Shown here: positions 17,858-27,548 of the stretch, one piece after another
Layout: the number at the start of each line of letters is the position of its first letter
Position numbering within the stretch: the stretch's first letter is position 1
DNA from: CAYSPT01 sp964432985
GTDB taxonomy: Bacteria; Muiribacteriota; CAYSPT01
DNA: 64,000 bases
Direction: 5' to 3'
NCBI GenBank assembly: GCA_964432985.1
Contig: CAYSPT010000018.1
Span: 1 to 64,000 of the forward strand
The notes under the pieces: generated by a model
Databases searched by the model: none
What the model saw: only the letters and a program-made list of their open reading frames with translations
Told to the model about the DNA's origin: nothing
Translations under genes and position numbers: made by a program

Positions 17858-18907
17858 TCAGCCCCTCATCAACGCTCCCAGTGCCGTGGAAATGACATTG
17901 AAATCATCCGGGGTAAGCTCCTGGAAGCTCTCTACCTGTACTATTTCCTCGGCTTTTTTAATAGGAATATTGAGATGTTGTTCGATTGCCAGGTTGACAT
18001 TTCTGAAATTGGCCGTCCCACCAGTCATGATGATTTCGTTGATCTTGAACTCGCGGAACCTGGCCAGATACGCGTCGAACGAATTGTAGAGCTCCTTGAT
18101 CAGTTCTCCGAATACCGGCTTGATGATATTGTAATTCTTGACCTTGTTCTGTTCGGCCAGAGAGTCCGCCAGGAAGAAAACCCCTTCCCGTTTGAGCTTC
18201 TCGGCCTCCTCCAGGGTCACATTGAGCTGGCTCATCAGGGTCTTGGTAAACTTGCCCCCTCCCACGGAAATGCTCCGCATAATTTTCAGTACCCCTTCCC
18301 TGAATACGGATACCGTGGTGGATTCGTTTCCCATGGTCAGGATAGCAATGTTCTTGTCTTTGTTTTCCGGATCGACCAGGTAGTCGTGAAAAAGGTTCAG
18401 GCAGTTGAAAAAACACCCGTCGATAATGAGCGGGTTGTACCCCATCTCCTGGATCATCCCCCCCACGGACAGCAGGGTTTCCTGGAGAATCGCCTCGGTG
18501 ATGACGTTGTTTTTTTCGGAGTCGTCGATGACCTGGTGATCGATAAACCATTTGTCGATTTCATGGGGAAGCAGCGGTTCCAACTTCAGACGGACGGTGC
18601 TGCGCATGTCGATGCCGACCTTCTGAGGAATACTCAGCCAGTTGACCACCACCATCAGATCGGGAACGGCAATGAGGCAGTCGGAGCAGTCGAGATTCAT
18701 ATTCTCCACCATCTCTGCGATGGTGTCCGCCACGGCCTGCGGTGAAATGATGGGTTTCTCCATGAAGGAGCTGATAATGGATTCGTGGGGAAGCCGGGTA
18801 ACAGCAAATTTCTCTATGACAACCTCTGACTCCGGGGCAAGCTTGACGGCTTTGACGTTGCAGGATCCGATATCCAGCGCGAAAGCGTCTTTTTTGTTCA
18901 GTGCCAT
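17858..18907 (-). CDS. pilM: type IV pilus actin-like ATPase PilM
   Basis: 349 aa, normal length. FALDIGSCNVKAVKL near the N-terminus is the phosphate-1 motif of the actin/FtsA fold; IAILTMGNESTTVSVF and IIMTGGTANFRNV are the phosphate-2 and adenosine motifs. PilM is cytosolic and binds the N-terminal tail of PilN (here MKVTMNLLP). ATG with AAGGGGA upstream. Gap to pilN is 76 nt. It begins 58 nt after the pilB stop, giving the order pilB-pilM-pilN-pilO. Confidence 0.95.
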   Translation of the reverse strand: MALNKKDAFALDIGSCNVKAVKLAPESEVVIEKFAVTRLPHESIISSFMEKPIISPQAVADTIAEMVENMNLDCSDCLIAVPDLMVVVNWLSIPQKVGIDMRSTVRLKLEPLLPHEIDKWFIDHQVIDDSEKNNVITEAILQETLLSVGGMIQEMGYNPLIIDGCFFNCLNLFHDYLVDPENKDKNIAILTMGNESTTVSVFREGVLKIMRSISVGGGKFTKTLMSQLNVTLEEAEKLKREGVFFLADSLAEQNKVKNYNIIKPVFGELIKELYNSFDAYLARFREFKINEIIMTGGTANFRNVNLAIEQHLNIPIKKAEEIVQVESFQELTPDDFNVISTALGALMRG

Positions 18908-18965
18908 GAGAGATCCCCTTTTCCCGGCTCACCACCGCAGGTTTCTCCCTCAACGGCGGCGAATA

Positions 18966-20747
18966 TCAGTGGGCGCCCCGGGCCACGCGGACGACCTCGT
19001 CCATACTGGAAATGCCATGCTGTACTTTCACCATGCCCACCCGCTTCAAGGTTCGCATGCCATCTTTTTCGGCCTGCTGGGCTAACTCGAAAGCAGTGGC
19101 GTCGTCACAGATCATTTCCCTTACGACAAGGTTGATGTTGAAAAGCTCGTAAATCCCGATACGGCCCGAGTACCCCGTGTGACCGCACTGGTCACACCCG
19201 GTACCTTTATAAAATACGTAGTCCTTAAACTCATCGGGATTAAGGTCACAAAGTCTTAGCTTATCTTCCGGAAATTCTTCTTCCTGCACCTTGCAGTGCT
19301 CGCAAATCTTCCTGACCAGACGCTGGGCGATAACGATGATCATGGTCGACGCCAGCAGCGGCGGTTCGATCGCCATCTGTTTCATACGAATGAGAACGTC
19401 CACGGCGCTGTTGGCGTGAATGGTAGAGAACACCAGGTGGCCGGTCAGTGCCGCGTTGACCGCGATTTTGGCCGTCTCCTCGTCACGAATTTCTCCTAAC
19501 ATTACTACGTCGGGATCGTGACGAAGGATTGATCGGAGGCCCTTGGCGAAGGTAAAACTTTTGGAATCGTCGTTCTTGTTGCGGTGGACCTGCATCTGCA
19601 TGATGCCCGGAAGCTGGTACTCGACCGGGTCCTCGATGGTGATGATCTTGATCTCCGGGGACGAGATCTCGTTCAGGGCCGCGTACAGGGTAGTGGTTTT
19701 ACCGGAACCCGTGGGACCGGTGGTCATGATGATCCCGTGGGGCTGCTGGATGGCCTTGAAGAACGTTTCGTACTCCACGTCGTCGAAACCCAGGGTCCGG
19801 ACGTTCAGGCTGGTCTTGTCCTTGCTCAGGATACGCATGTTGACGTTCTCACCGTGGATGGTGGGCAGGAGCGACACACGGAAGTCCACCTTCTTGTTGC
19901 CCACCATGACGGAGAAGGCGCCGTCCTGTGGCATCCGGCGCTCGGCGATGTTCAGGTTGGACATGATCTTCACACGCGAGACAATGGCGTTCTGGGCTTT
20001 CTTGGGGATGGGCATCTTGTCGAACAGTACGCCGTCGATACGGTACCGGACCTGAACCATGGCGGGCATGGACTCGATATGAATATCGGAAGCCCGGTCG
20101 GCCAGCGCCTGGAGGATAATCTTATTCAACAGAACGATGATCGGCTTCTGGTCACTCTGGCGCCGCAGGTCGTCGAGCAGGGTGGAATCAGCGTCCTCTT
20201 CGGCCAGGTCCTGGATGAACTCCAGGTTAACGTCTTCCAAAACGTCGTCCAGGGTGATGTCATCCAGTGTTTTCCCATCGGGGATATCCTGTTCTTCCGG
20301 GGCGTCATCCTCGAAGAAGTAATCGTTGATTATCTTCTCGATACGGTCCCGGGCCGACACGACATAGTTGACCCGGTAAGTGGTCACCACCTGGATACTG
20401 TCGAACATGGAAATGTTTGTCGGGTCGTGGGTAATGATGGTGAGCTCATTTCCGTCGAGCCGGTGGGGAACGAAGTAGTACATCTTTATCAGCGTCTCCG
20501 GCACCCGCTCCATCAACTCCTCGTTGAGCATGTACTCTTCCATGTCCATATAGTCAACGTTGAACTGGCGGCCCAGGGCCATGGCCAGCTGCTCTTCATC
20601 AATGTATTCGGCCTGGAGCAATATCTGGCCGATGAGCTCCTTTGTTTCTTTCTGTTTCTCAAGTCCCCAGAAGAGCTGTTCTTCGCTCAGCACTCCCATG
20701 TCAATAAGGATTTCACCAATTTTCTTTTTTCTTATGAACTCGGACAT
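18966..20747 (-). CDS. pilB: type IV pilus extension ATPase PilB
   Basis: 593 aa. An MshE/GSPII N-terminal domain (about 5-155) is followed by an acidic linker and the secretion ATPase core (about 205-560). The core shows Walker A GPTGSGKTTT, the Asp box ITIEDPVEY, Walker B DVVMLGEIRDEET and the His box TGHLVFSTIHAN. A zinc-binding set, CEHC about 35 residues ahead of CDQCGHTGYSGRIGIYELF, is complete. It powers pilus polymerisation in the cytosol. It is the first gene of the pilus run and follows hfq by 59 nt. Confidence 0.96.
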   Translation of the reverse strand: MSEFIRKKKIGEILIDMGVLSEEQLFWGLEKQKETKELIGQILLQAEYIDEEQLAMALGRQFNVDYMDMEEYMLNEELMERVPETLIKMYYFVPHRLDGNELTIITHDPTNISMFDSIQVVTTYRVNYVVSARDRIEKIINDYFFEDDAPEEQDIPDGKTLDDITLDDVLEDVNLEFIQDLAEEDADSTLLDDLRRQSDQKPIIVLLNKIILQALADRASDIHIESMPAMVQVRYRIDGVLFDKMPIPKKAQNAIVSRVKIMSNLNIAERRMPQDGAFSVMVGNKKVDFRVSLLPTIHGENVNMRILSKDKTSLNVRTLGFDDVEYETFFKAIQQPHGIIMTTGPTGSGKTTTLYAALNEISSPEIKIITIEDPVEYQLPGIMQMQVHRNKNDDSKSFTFAKGLRSILRHDPDVVMLGEIRDEETAKIAVNAALTGHLVFSTIHANSAVDVLIRMKQMAIEPPLLASTMIIVIAQRLVRKICEHCKVQEEEFPEDKLRLCDLNPDEFKDYVFYKGTGCDQCGHTGYSGRIGIYELFNINLVVREMICDDATAFELAQQAEKDGMRTLKRVGMVKVQHGISSMDEVVRVARGAH

Positions 20748-20782
20748 CGGGCTGGGCTGCTCCCTTCAATGATCAAACATTA

Positions 20783-20810
20783 TCTATAATTAATTATTAT
20801 CTCTTATCAA
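20783..20810 (-). promoter_or_regulatory. possible promoter for the pilB operon overlapping the hfq stop
   Basis: On the minus strand TTGATA and TATAGA are separated by 16 bp in an AT-rich stretch between hfq and pilB; the -35 includes the hfq stop codon. The -10 is imperfect and the AT-rich context could mimic a promoter. Confidence 0.35.
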
Positions 20811-21061
20811 GCAGGATCGCTGTCCCCGCCAGCGACTTCGAACAGATTGCCGATAGGACGCTGAGGAACAATAGTGGAAATGGCGTGTTTGAAAATAAGT
20901 TGCTGCTTGCCCTCACCGGAAAGAAGCACAGTGAAATTGTCAAATCCCTTGAGGGTCCCTTTCAGCCTTACACCGTTGGTAAGGAACATATTCAACTCGA
21001 CCTGTTCCCGGCACAATTGGCCAAGAAAATTATCCTGGAGGTTTGGTTTTTGTTTTGTCAT
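20807..21061 (-). CDS. hfq: RNA chaperone Hfq
   Basis: 84 aa. Sm1 and Sm2 motifs are clear: NLQDNFLGQLCREQVELNMFL and FDNFTVLL, closing with FKHAISTIVPQRP (family KHAISTI). Hfq hexamers pair small RNAs with mRNAs. The gene sits 15 nt downstream of miaA, the same miaA-hfq order widely seen in Proteobacteria. The short C-tail (FEVAGGDSDPA) resembles minimal Hfq proteins. Its place directly before the pilus operon suggests shared transcription. Confidence 0.96.
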   Translation of the reverse strand: MTKQKPNLQDNFLGQLCREQVELNMFLTNGVRLKGTLKGFDNFTVLLSGEGKQQLIFKHAISTIVPQRPIGNLFEVAGGDSDPA

Positions 21062-21076
21062 TTATTTTTTCCTCCT

Positions 21077-22081
21077 CTATATATCACGCGCGAAAAAAAG
21101 GCGCACTTCTTCTGCTAGCTTTATAATTAACCCCACATTGTCGTTCCCGTCAAGGGAAAACCACGTAATATCATGCTCGGATTTGAACCAGGACATCTGG
21201 CGGCGGGCAAAATCTTTGGTGCGCCGCTTGATCAAGGCTCGGGCTTTTTCCAACTCATAATCACCCTTTAAGTACCCTATAATCTCTTTATACCCTATTG
21301 CTCCCACGTTTAGCAAAACTTTTTCAAGTCCGGACGCCAGCAGTCCTTCCACCTCCCGGACCAGGCCCTCGTCGAACATAACGTCCACCCGCCGGTCGAT
21401 CCGCTCGTGAAGCTCATTTCTATCCCTGGTCAGCCCGATCCTCAAAGTCCGGTACCTGCTATGCGAGCGATGCCGTCGAACATGCCACGATTTGGGACGA
21501 CCGGTAAGACGAAAAATCTCCACGGCCCGCATCAGCCGCTTACGGTCATTGTGATGAATACGGTCAGCGGACTCCGGATCCACCGATTTCAGTTCTTCGG
21601 CCAACTCTGCGGCCGTCAAACCGGAAAGGACTTCCCTGAGCCCGTGGTCCTCACCCACGCCGGGAAGAAGTCCCCGAATCAAGCTTCTCAGGTAGAGAGG
21701 CGTTCCTCCAACTACCAGCGGGATCCTTCCCCGTTTGAGAATATCGCGGATCACCCGGTCGGCATCCACCGCGAAATGGACCGCCGAATAGTGATCGCCC
21801 AGCCCGATATGATCGATCATGTGATGCGGGACGCGGCGCAGCTCGTTTTCCCCCGGTTTGGCTGTTCCTTTGTTCATCTCGCGATACAGGGCTACCGAAT
21901 CGGCGGAAATGATCTCCCCACCTACCATTTCCGCGATAAGTACAGCAATAGCAGTCTTGCCGGATGCCGTCGGTCCAAGCAGGACGGCTAGAGGAGGCAA
22001 ATCCTTATTCGATGGTTTGCCGAGTTCCTGATATACCTGGCATTCGTACCGTGTTTGCCAGCCCACCATCGAATCCATCAT
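21077..22081 (-). CDS. miaA: tRNA dimethylallyltransferase MiaA
   Basis: 334 aa. It transfers dimethylallyl to A37 of tRNAs reading UNN codons. P-loop LLGPTASGKTAIAV, the ISADSVALYREMNKGTAKP segment (Gln of the usual DSxQxY is replaced by Ala-Leu), HHMIDHIG and GGTPLYLRSL are visible, as are the later YKEIIGYLKGDY and RRTKDFARRQMSWF motifs. An N-terminal extension of about 28 residues precedes the P-loop; ATG 22081 has AGGT upstream. Confidence 0.93.
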   Translation of the reverse strand: MMDSMVGWQTRYECQVYQELGKPSNKDLPPLAVLLGPTASGKTAIAVLIAEMVGGEIISADSVALYREMNKGTAKPGENELRRVPHHMIDHIGLGDHYSAVHFAVDADRVIRDILKRGRIPLVVGGTPLYLRSLIRGLLPGVGEDHGLREVLSGLTAAELAEELKSVDPESADRIHHNDRKRLMRAVEIFRLTGRPKSWHVRRHRSHSRYRTLRIGLTRDRNELHERIDRRVDVMFDEGLVREVEGLLASGLEKVLLNVGAIGYKEIIGYLKGDYELEKARALIKRRTKDFARRQMSWFKSEHDITWFSLDGNDNVGLIIKLAEEVRLFFARDI

Positions 22082-22139
22082 TGTTCATTACCTGTCTTGC
22101 CGCCCTGGTGCCGTGCAGCATGCTCGTCTTGACAACTGG

Positions 22140-24926
22140 TTAATCGCTGTCTTTTTCCGTCTTCCGGGCGAGCTTGTTGAGTATTTTCCCGGCGGTTCTG
22201 GCCTCACTGGATTCGGGAGCCAGCTTGATTACTTTCTTGAGAGAAACGACCGCACTGTTGATTTCTCTGAGGATGCCACAGGTTATTCCCAGGTAGAGAT
22301 GCCCCTTGACCAGTTCAGGCTCGAGCTCGACCGCCTTTTTGAAGCAGCGCAGCGCCTGCCTGGCCATGTTCTTGGATTTGAAAACAACACCCATGCTGAG
22401 AAATGCCCGGGCGTGGTTGGAATCGGCTTCGATACACTGCTTGAACTTCTTCTGAGCTCCACCGAGATCACGCTTTTTCAACAGGCCGAGTCCTTCACGG
22501 TATAGTGATGCAGCCTTTCCGGGCGTCTTCAGGGGCTTTATCTCCACCGCTTCCCCGTAATCGCCCATGGACTCCAGCGACAGAGCGGCGTTTCGGCGAA
22601 CATACCAGTACTCGTCTCCCAGAAGCTCCACCAGAATGTCACGGGTTTCCTGGGCGGAGAAATTGCCCAGCGCTTCCGCGGCGGCGGAACGCACCTCGGG
22701 ATCGGCTTTGTTGCGAGCCATGCGTACCAGCAGCGGCAGCACGTCCGGATCGGCGATCAAACCCAGGGCTTCAATAATATAGGGAGCCAGGTACCTGTCA
22801 TCCACGTGTTTCTTCAACTCGGCCACACTCGCCTCCGACTTGAGGCGCCCCAGGGCGGTGGCGGCGTTGCGGCGCACATCGTACGACGGATCATCGAGCA
22901 AACCGACCAGGACGTCCACAGCCTTCCCGTCTCCGAGAAGACCGAGCCCGTACGCCACGTTCTGTCTGACAACCCAGAATGGATCATCGACCATGCGTAT
23001 CAGACGGTCCACTGCTTTTTCATCGTCGGTACAGCCCAGGCTGGCGGCAGCCACAGCGCGCAGTTCCTCATCCCCGTCATCCACCGCGTCCAGCAGTGAC
23101 GGCAGCGCGTCCTTCGCGCCGAACCGGCCCAGGGCTTCCGCCGCTTTCTTACGCACCGACCAGGACTCGTCCTGAAGCGAACGGATCAGCAGTTGGACGC
23201 ACGACGGCTCACCGATCTCACCCAGAGCTTCGATGGCGAGATACCGTTCTTCCCGGTCTCCTTTGCCCACTACTTCAGTCAGAGCCTGGACGGTTTCAGG
23301 TACCGCGATGGCGCCTAACACCCTGGTGGACCAGTACCTGATGTCAGCTTCGCCCCGTTTCAGGGCTTTTACCAGAAAGGGCACCGCCGGCCGGCCAATT
23401 TCCTTCAGAGTCGTGGAAGCCTTTTTGCGGACGAACCACGAGGCACTGATAAGCAGGTTAATCAACTGATCCACAGCCGGCACCCCGAGACGGGCAAGCG
23501 ATTCAACCAGGTAATCGGCCGAACCCGGATCGGCCACTCTCAACCTTGATATGAGCGGCTTTACAGCCATTTCTCCAAACTCTGCCAGGGCACGGGCGGC
23601 CACTTTCCGCAGCGTCCAATCGGAACTCTTTAATCGGTCCAGGAGCACTTTCATAGCCGGCTCTCCCACGGTAACCATGGCCCGGCGGCTGAAATACCTG
23701 AGTTCCTCGTCGTCTCCTTCGAGCAGCTCCAACAGCGGCACGACAACCTCTTCGCCACCGACCTTTCCCAGCGCTTCGGTGATGGCGATTTTCAAGTCCT
23801 TGTCCCTGGTTCGGCGAAGCAAAGGAACCAGGTCGGGGACCACCTTGTAGCACCCGATATCCCCCATACATTTAACGATCCAGTATGCCCTGACGTCCGT
23901 GCGATCAGCCAGGACTTCCCGGAGAAGAGGAATAGCTTCGGTACCCTGTCGGACAAGAGCTTCAGCCGCCCGCTCTTTCACCGCCCAGTAAGGATCGGCC
24001 AGGGCACGGGACAGGGCTTTCCCAGCCGGTGATCCGATGTATCCCAGAGCTTCGACCGCGGCCAGGCGTTCATTTTCCCCGCCTTCTTCCAGCACCCGTT
24101 CAAGAATGGGTACCGCCACTGCACCTATTTTTCCTATGCTCTCGGACACAGTGGAACGCACCGTCCAGGCAGAATCGTTAAGCGCGGATATCAATGGTTC
24201 GAGAACTTCTTCCCCGACACTGCCCAGAGATCGCGCGGCATAACAACGCAGATCTTCATAATCGCTTTCCAGAGTACCCAGGACAGCCTGGACCGAAGCC
24301 CGATTACCAACCTTCAGCAACGCCTCGACCGCTGATTGGCGCACATCGCCGCTGTTATCCTTCAAACACCCGCCGAGATGTTCCGTGGCGCCGGGATGCC
24401 CGATTTCACCAAGTGTTCGTACCGCCCAGTACCGGGTGTCCTCTCCGCCGGATTCGATGGCCTTCAACAGGCGTTCCAGACCTACCTCGCCCATGTGTAC
24501 CAGCGCTTTGGAAGACGCGAACCTGATCTGCCAATCCGTATTCTCAAAGAGCTCTATCAGTGTCTTTACCGCCGGAGCCCCTACCCGCCCCATGGTTTCG
24601 ATAGCCCAGGTGTTGACATCCTTTTTGGGAACCAGGGTCTTCAGTCGTTTGACCACCCGTGCCCCCCCAATACGGCCCAGGGCGCGGGACACCCAGTACC
24701 TGACATTCTCCTCCGATTCGGCCAGAGCGGTTATCAGTTCCTCTATCACTGTCTCAGAAGGACAGTGGATGAGGGCCTTGGCGGCCATGGAACAGACTTC
24801 CTTATCACCGATTTCCAGAAGCTTGGCCAGGTTTGGCGCCGCCAGGGGATCGCCTCTGCCTTCCAGGTCGAGAATGGCCTTTTTCTGAACCTGTCGATCG
24901 TTGCTGAGCAGATCGCATACCACCAA
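22140..24926 (-). CDS. HEAT-repeat protein with C-terminal TPRs
   Basis: About 928 aa, no signal peptide or membrane segment. Roughly 25 HEAT/PBS-lyase-type repeats of about 31 residues occupy 1-790, for example DTRYWAVRTLGEIGHPGATEHL and VRRNAATALGRLKSEASVAEL; three TPRs follow (about 800-920). It is probably a cytosolic protein-interaction scaffold. The start is uncertain: the earliest usable codons are TTG 24926 and GTG 24923 with no ribosome site, while an ATC ten codons further upstream has GGAGG at ideal distance. It is tightly linked to thiT upstream and miaA downstream. Confidence 0.85.
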   Translation of the reverse strand: MVVCDLLSNDRQVQKKAILDLEGRGDPLAAPNLAKLLEIGDKEVCSMAAKALIHCPSETVIEELITALAESEENVRYWVSRALGRIGGARVVKRLKTLVPKKDVNTWAIETMGRVGAPAVKTLIELFENTDWQIRFASSKALVHMGEVGLERLLKAIESGGEDTRYWAVRTLGEIGHPGATEHLGGCLKDNSGDVRQSAVEALLKVGNRASVQAVLGTLESDYEDLRCYAARSLGSVGEEVLEPLISALNDSAWTVRSTVSESIGKIGAVAVPILERVLEEGGENERLAAVEALGYIGSPAGKALSRALADPYWAVKERAAEALVRQGTEAIPLLREVLADRTDVRAYWIVKCMGDIGCYKVVPDLVPLLRRTRDKDLKIAITEALGKVGGEEVVVPLLELLEGDDEELRYFSRRAMVTVGEPAMKVLLDRLKSSDWTLRKVAARALAEFGEMAVKPLISRLRVADPGSADYLVESLARLGVPAVDQLINLLISASWFVRKKASTTLKEIGRPAVPFLVKALKRGEADIRYWSTRVLGAIAVPETVQALTEVVGKGDREERYLAIEALGEIGEPSCVQLLIRSLQDESWSVRKKAAEALGRFGAKDALPSLLDAVDDGDEELRAVAAASLGCTDDEKAVDRLIRMVDDPFWVVRQNVAYGLGLLGDGKAVDVLVGLLDDPSYDVRRNAATALGRLKSEASVAELKKHVDDRYLAPYIIEALGLIADPDVLPLLVRMARNKADPEVRSAAAEALGNFSAQETRDILVELLGDEYWYVRRNAALSLESMGDYGEAVEIKPLKTPGKAASLYREGLGLLKKRDLGGAQKKFKQCIEADSNHARAFLSMGVVFKSKNMARQALRCFKKAVELEPELVKGHLYLGITCGILREINSAVVSLKKVIKLAPESSEARTAGKILNKLARKTEKDSD

Positions 24927-24972
24927 TTCAATATCTTTTTTCGAATCAGGGATGGGAACTCACCTCCAGGGA

Positions 24973-25701
24973 TCAAACGGAACCGAGATGCTCCGTCTTT
25001 CTATGTAAGAGCGGCAGGAGAAGACAGGCTACGATCAACTCCGGCAACACGTGTGAAATGTTGTACAGGAACGAAAAGAGCCAGACATTCATCCCCTGAG
25101 GAGCAGACGAAGCGAAGAAAATAGCGCCTGCCGCCACATGTGCCGCCAGGCGGGCCCCGCCGCCGATGAGGACACCGAGTACCACCGGATTTCCCTTCAA
25201 CTGTTCCAGGACGATGAATAACGCCACCACACACAGGGACACCGCCAGGCGAAGCTCAAGAAATTCATAATAGAAAGATGGATTTCGGTTGAGAAAGCTG
25301 GTATCCAGTCGGCTGACGGCGATGAACACCACCAGACCCAGGGCCAGCACCCCGTTGATGATGGTTGCCACTTTTTTTGAAGCCTGGTAATCCCTGGTTA
25401 AACCAGCCAGACCGAGAAAGCCGTAGGCCAGAGGATAATCCAGCAGCGCCTGGGCGGGGTGAATAACGGTACCCCCCATAAACAGTTGGAGTACACCCAG
25501 CATCACGCCGGACACTGCACCGGCAATCACCCCACGGCGATGGGCAATGAAAATAATGGGGAGAAATCCGAATGAAATGGAGCCCCCCTGGGGCATGCGC
25601 CACAATTCGATAGCCCCAAGTACCGCACCGAGGGCAACTGCAACCGCACACTCGGTGATCAGCCGTATTCTTTCCCTGTTGGCGCCGCCGTTCGCACTCA
25701 A
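24973..25701 (-). CDS. thiT: ECF-type thiamine transporter substrate-binding component ThiT
   Basis: 242 aa, six or more membrane helices. The motifs ELWRMPQGGSISFGFLPII, the GVMLGVLQLFMGG loop and HPAQALLDYPLAYGFLGLAG match the thiamine-binding face of ThiT. It captures thiamine and works with shared ECF energising subunits, none of which is encoded here. The TTG start overlaps the stop of the kinase-like gene (TTGA) and has AGAGGGG upstream, so translation is coupled. No TPP riboswitch is visible at this operon position. Confidence 0.85.
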   Translation of the reverse strand: MSANGGANRERIRLITECAVAVALGAVLGAIELWRMPQGGSISFGFLPIIFIAHRRGVIAGAVSGVMLGVLQLFMGGTVIHPAQALLDYPLAYGFLGLAGLTRDYQASKKVATIINGVLALGLVVFIAVSRLDTSFLNRNPSFYYEFLELRLAVSLCVVALFIVLEQLKGNPVVLGVLIGGGARLAAHVAAGAIFFASSAPQGMNVWLFSFLYNISHVLPELIVACLLLPLLHRKTEHLGSV

Positions 25702-27524
25702 CTCTCAGCCCCTCTAACCAGAGGCAGCCTTACCTCAAACACGCTTCCCTCGCCCGGTTCACTCTTGACCGTTATTCTTCCTTCGTGCACGTCCACCACC
25801 TTTTTGGCGATAGCCAGCCCCAATCCGCGTCCGCCCGGAATGTCTTCTATACCGTCGGTCTGCTCATAATCGGGTTGATAGAACAGGTCAAAGATCTTTT
25901 CACGCTCTTCCTCGGGAATTCCGGGCCCCAGGTCGGAAATACGTACGGTGGCATAAACGTCGTCACTGGTGACCTCTACCTCCACCCTGCCTCCGCGGGG
26001 AGACCAGTTGAATGCGTTTGAGAGAAGATTGATGAAAACATGCTTCATTCTTTCCGCGTCAGCGACCAGTTTTGGCATTCCTTCCTGAATGTCGCATACC
26101 AGTTCGATCTGTTTGACTTCCATTTGCTTCTGAAGCGATTCCGAGGCTTCGCGTACCACATTGCCAAGGTTGGCAGGCACCATAGTCAATTTTACTCTTC
26201 CCCGGTCTATTTCCGTGAACACCAGCAGATCGAATATGGAACGGTCCTGTTTTTCGATATCTTTCAGCAGAAGTGCCGCCAGTTCCTGCTGATGCTCGTT
26301 CAACTCCCCGGTGACTCCTTCACGTAAAAGCTCGATGGTCGCTTTCATGGAAAACAGGGGGGTACGCAGCGACGCACCGAGGTCGGACATGAATTCGGTG
26401 GTCTTTTTCTGAAGCTGGTGGGCCTGCTGGAGTTCAAGCATCAAGTCCTGGCGGGTTCGCGTCAGGCGCTCGAGACAGCGAGCCTGCGTCCTGGCAGACG
26501 TAGCTACTTGAGACATTTTCTTGGTGAACACCAGGTCACCGGCAGTGAACGGCCGGGCACTGCTGCGTGATAGCACACAAAGCCCGATAGATAGTTCCTC
26601 CCTGACCAGCGGTTGAATCAACATCGAGGTAGGTTTTTCCATCAGACCATCTATGGCGGAATCGTACCGCGGGTCGGTAAGGCAGTCGGGCACGACAATG
26701 GGAATGCCGCCCTGAAAAGCCGCCCCAGCTAATCCGGAGCCGTTTGTGGGCAACACATCATCAACGGATTTGATCTCACCATGCTGGCCGGCCAGCGTCA
26801 GGTTTTCCTGTTCCTCGTCGAGGAAATACAGGCAGCACGTTTCAGCGGAAAAGAAAACACCCAGGTCCTCTGCCAGCTTTTTTGCAAATTGACCCGGACT
26901 CATGGAATCGGTCGATGTCCCCAGCTCGGCCAGCAGTTCACCTTCACGTACACGAGTGTGCACCCGGTGGCCGGATGCCAGCGTCGATACAAAGATCGCT
27001 ACAGGCAGCGCAATACGTCCGGCACGTTCCAGGTCTTCTTTCTGAAACGATGTACCGGATTTCTTGTTGGCCACTCCCAGGGCCCCGTAGATGAAGCCAT
27101 CCCTGGTCAACGGGACACATAAAGCGTCCTGCATGTCGACCTGGTCCTCACCGGCCGGCCACTTTAAAAGACCCGCATCCACATTCTCGCCGGATGTTAG
27201 AACGGGCTCTCCGTGTTTCGCCACCCATCCCGCCAGGCTCGTGCTCGGCCGCCGATCTTTCACAACAGCCAGACCTTCTCCTCCGCCACGGCCGCACACA
27301 TACAGGTAGTGGACCGGTGTATCTCCCTGGATGAAAAGCATCCCGGCTTCAGCCTGCAGCGCGACCGTCACCCGTGAAAGAATGAACTCGGCGGATGATT
27401 CCGGTAACGGATTTCTTTCACCCGGGGGAGTGATGTCTTCGCACAAAGCGCTGAATGTATCACGCAGGCTGCCTAGCAGCCCCGTGGTGATTTCGTGAAT
27501 CGTCATATCAATGGTTTCGGGCAC
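25698..27524 (-). CDS. GAF-GAF sensor histidine kinase homologue lacking the phospho-acceptor His
   Basis: 608 aa, soluble. Two GAF domains (about 45-180 and 210-350) precede a dimerisation helix pair and an HATPase domain (about 490-605). The ATPase boxes are intact: N box FINLLSNAFNW, G1 DLGPGIP, F box FDLFYQ and G2 GGRGLGLAIAKKVV. The H box that normally reads SHELRTPL is GASLRTPL here, so Ala384 (codon GCG at 26373-26375) replaces the catalytic His. It is likely a pseudokinase that binds ATP and signals by conformation, or a partner to another kinase. GTG start with GGGAGG six bases upstream. First gene of the run through thiT, HEAT, miaA and hfq. Confidence 0.88.
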   Translation of the reverse strand: MPETIDMTIHEITTGLLGSLRDTFSALCEDITPPGERNPLPESSAEFILSRVTVALQAEAGMLFIQGDTPVHYLYVCGRGGGEGLAVVKDRRPSTSLAGWVAKHGEPVLTSGENVDAGLLKWPAGEDQVDMQDALCVPLTRDGFIYGALGVANKKSGTSFQKEDLERAGRIALPVAIFVSTLASGHRVHTRVREGELLAELGTSTDSMSPGQFAKKLAEDLGVFFSAETCCLYFLDEEQENLTLAGQHGEIKSVDDVLPTNGSGLAGAAFQGGIPIVVPDCLTDPRYDSAIDGLMEKPTSMLIQPLVREELSIGLCVLSRSSARPFTAGDLVFTKKMSQVATSARTQARCLERLTRTRQDLMLELQQAHQLQKKTTEFMSDLGASLRTPLFSMKATIELLREGVTGELNEHQQELAALLLKDIEKQDRSIFDLLVFTEIDRGRVKLTMVPANLGNVVREASESLQKQMEVKQIELVCDIQEGMPKLVADAERMKHVFINLLSNAFNWSPRGGRVEVEVTSDDVYATVRISDLGPGIPEEEREKIFDLFYQPDYEQTDGIEDIPGGRGLGLAIAKKVVDVHEGRITVKSEPGEGSVFEVRLPLVRGAES

Positions 27525-27548
27525 AATGGTCCTCCCAACACCAGCATA

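Noticed and set aside
25698..25760. TPP riboswitch ahead of thiT
   Set aside because: thiT starts within the stop of the upstream kinase-like gene, leaving no room, and no CUGAGA-type thi-box core with matching partner was found.
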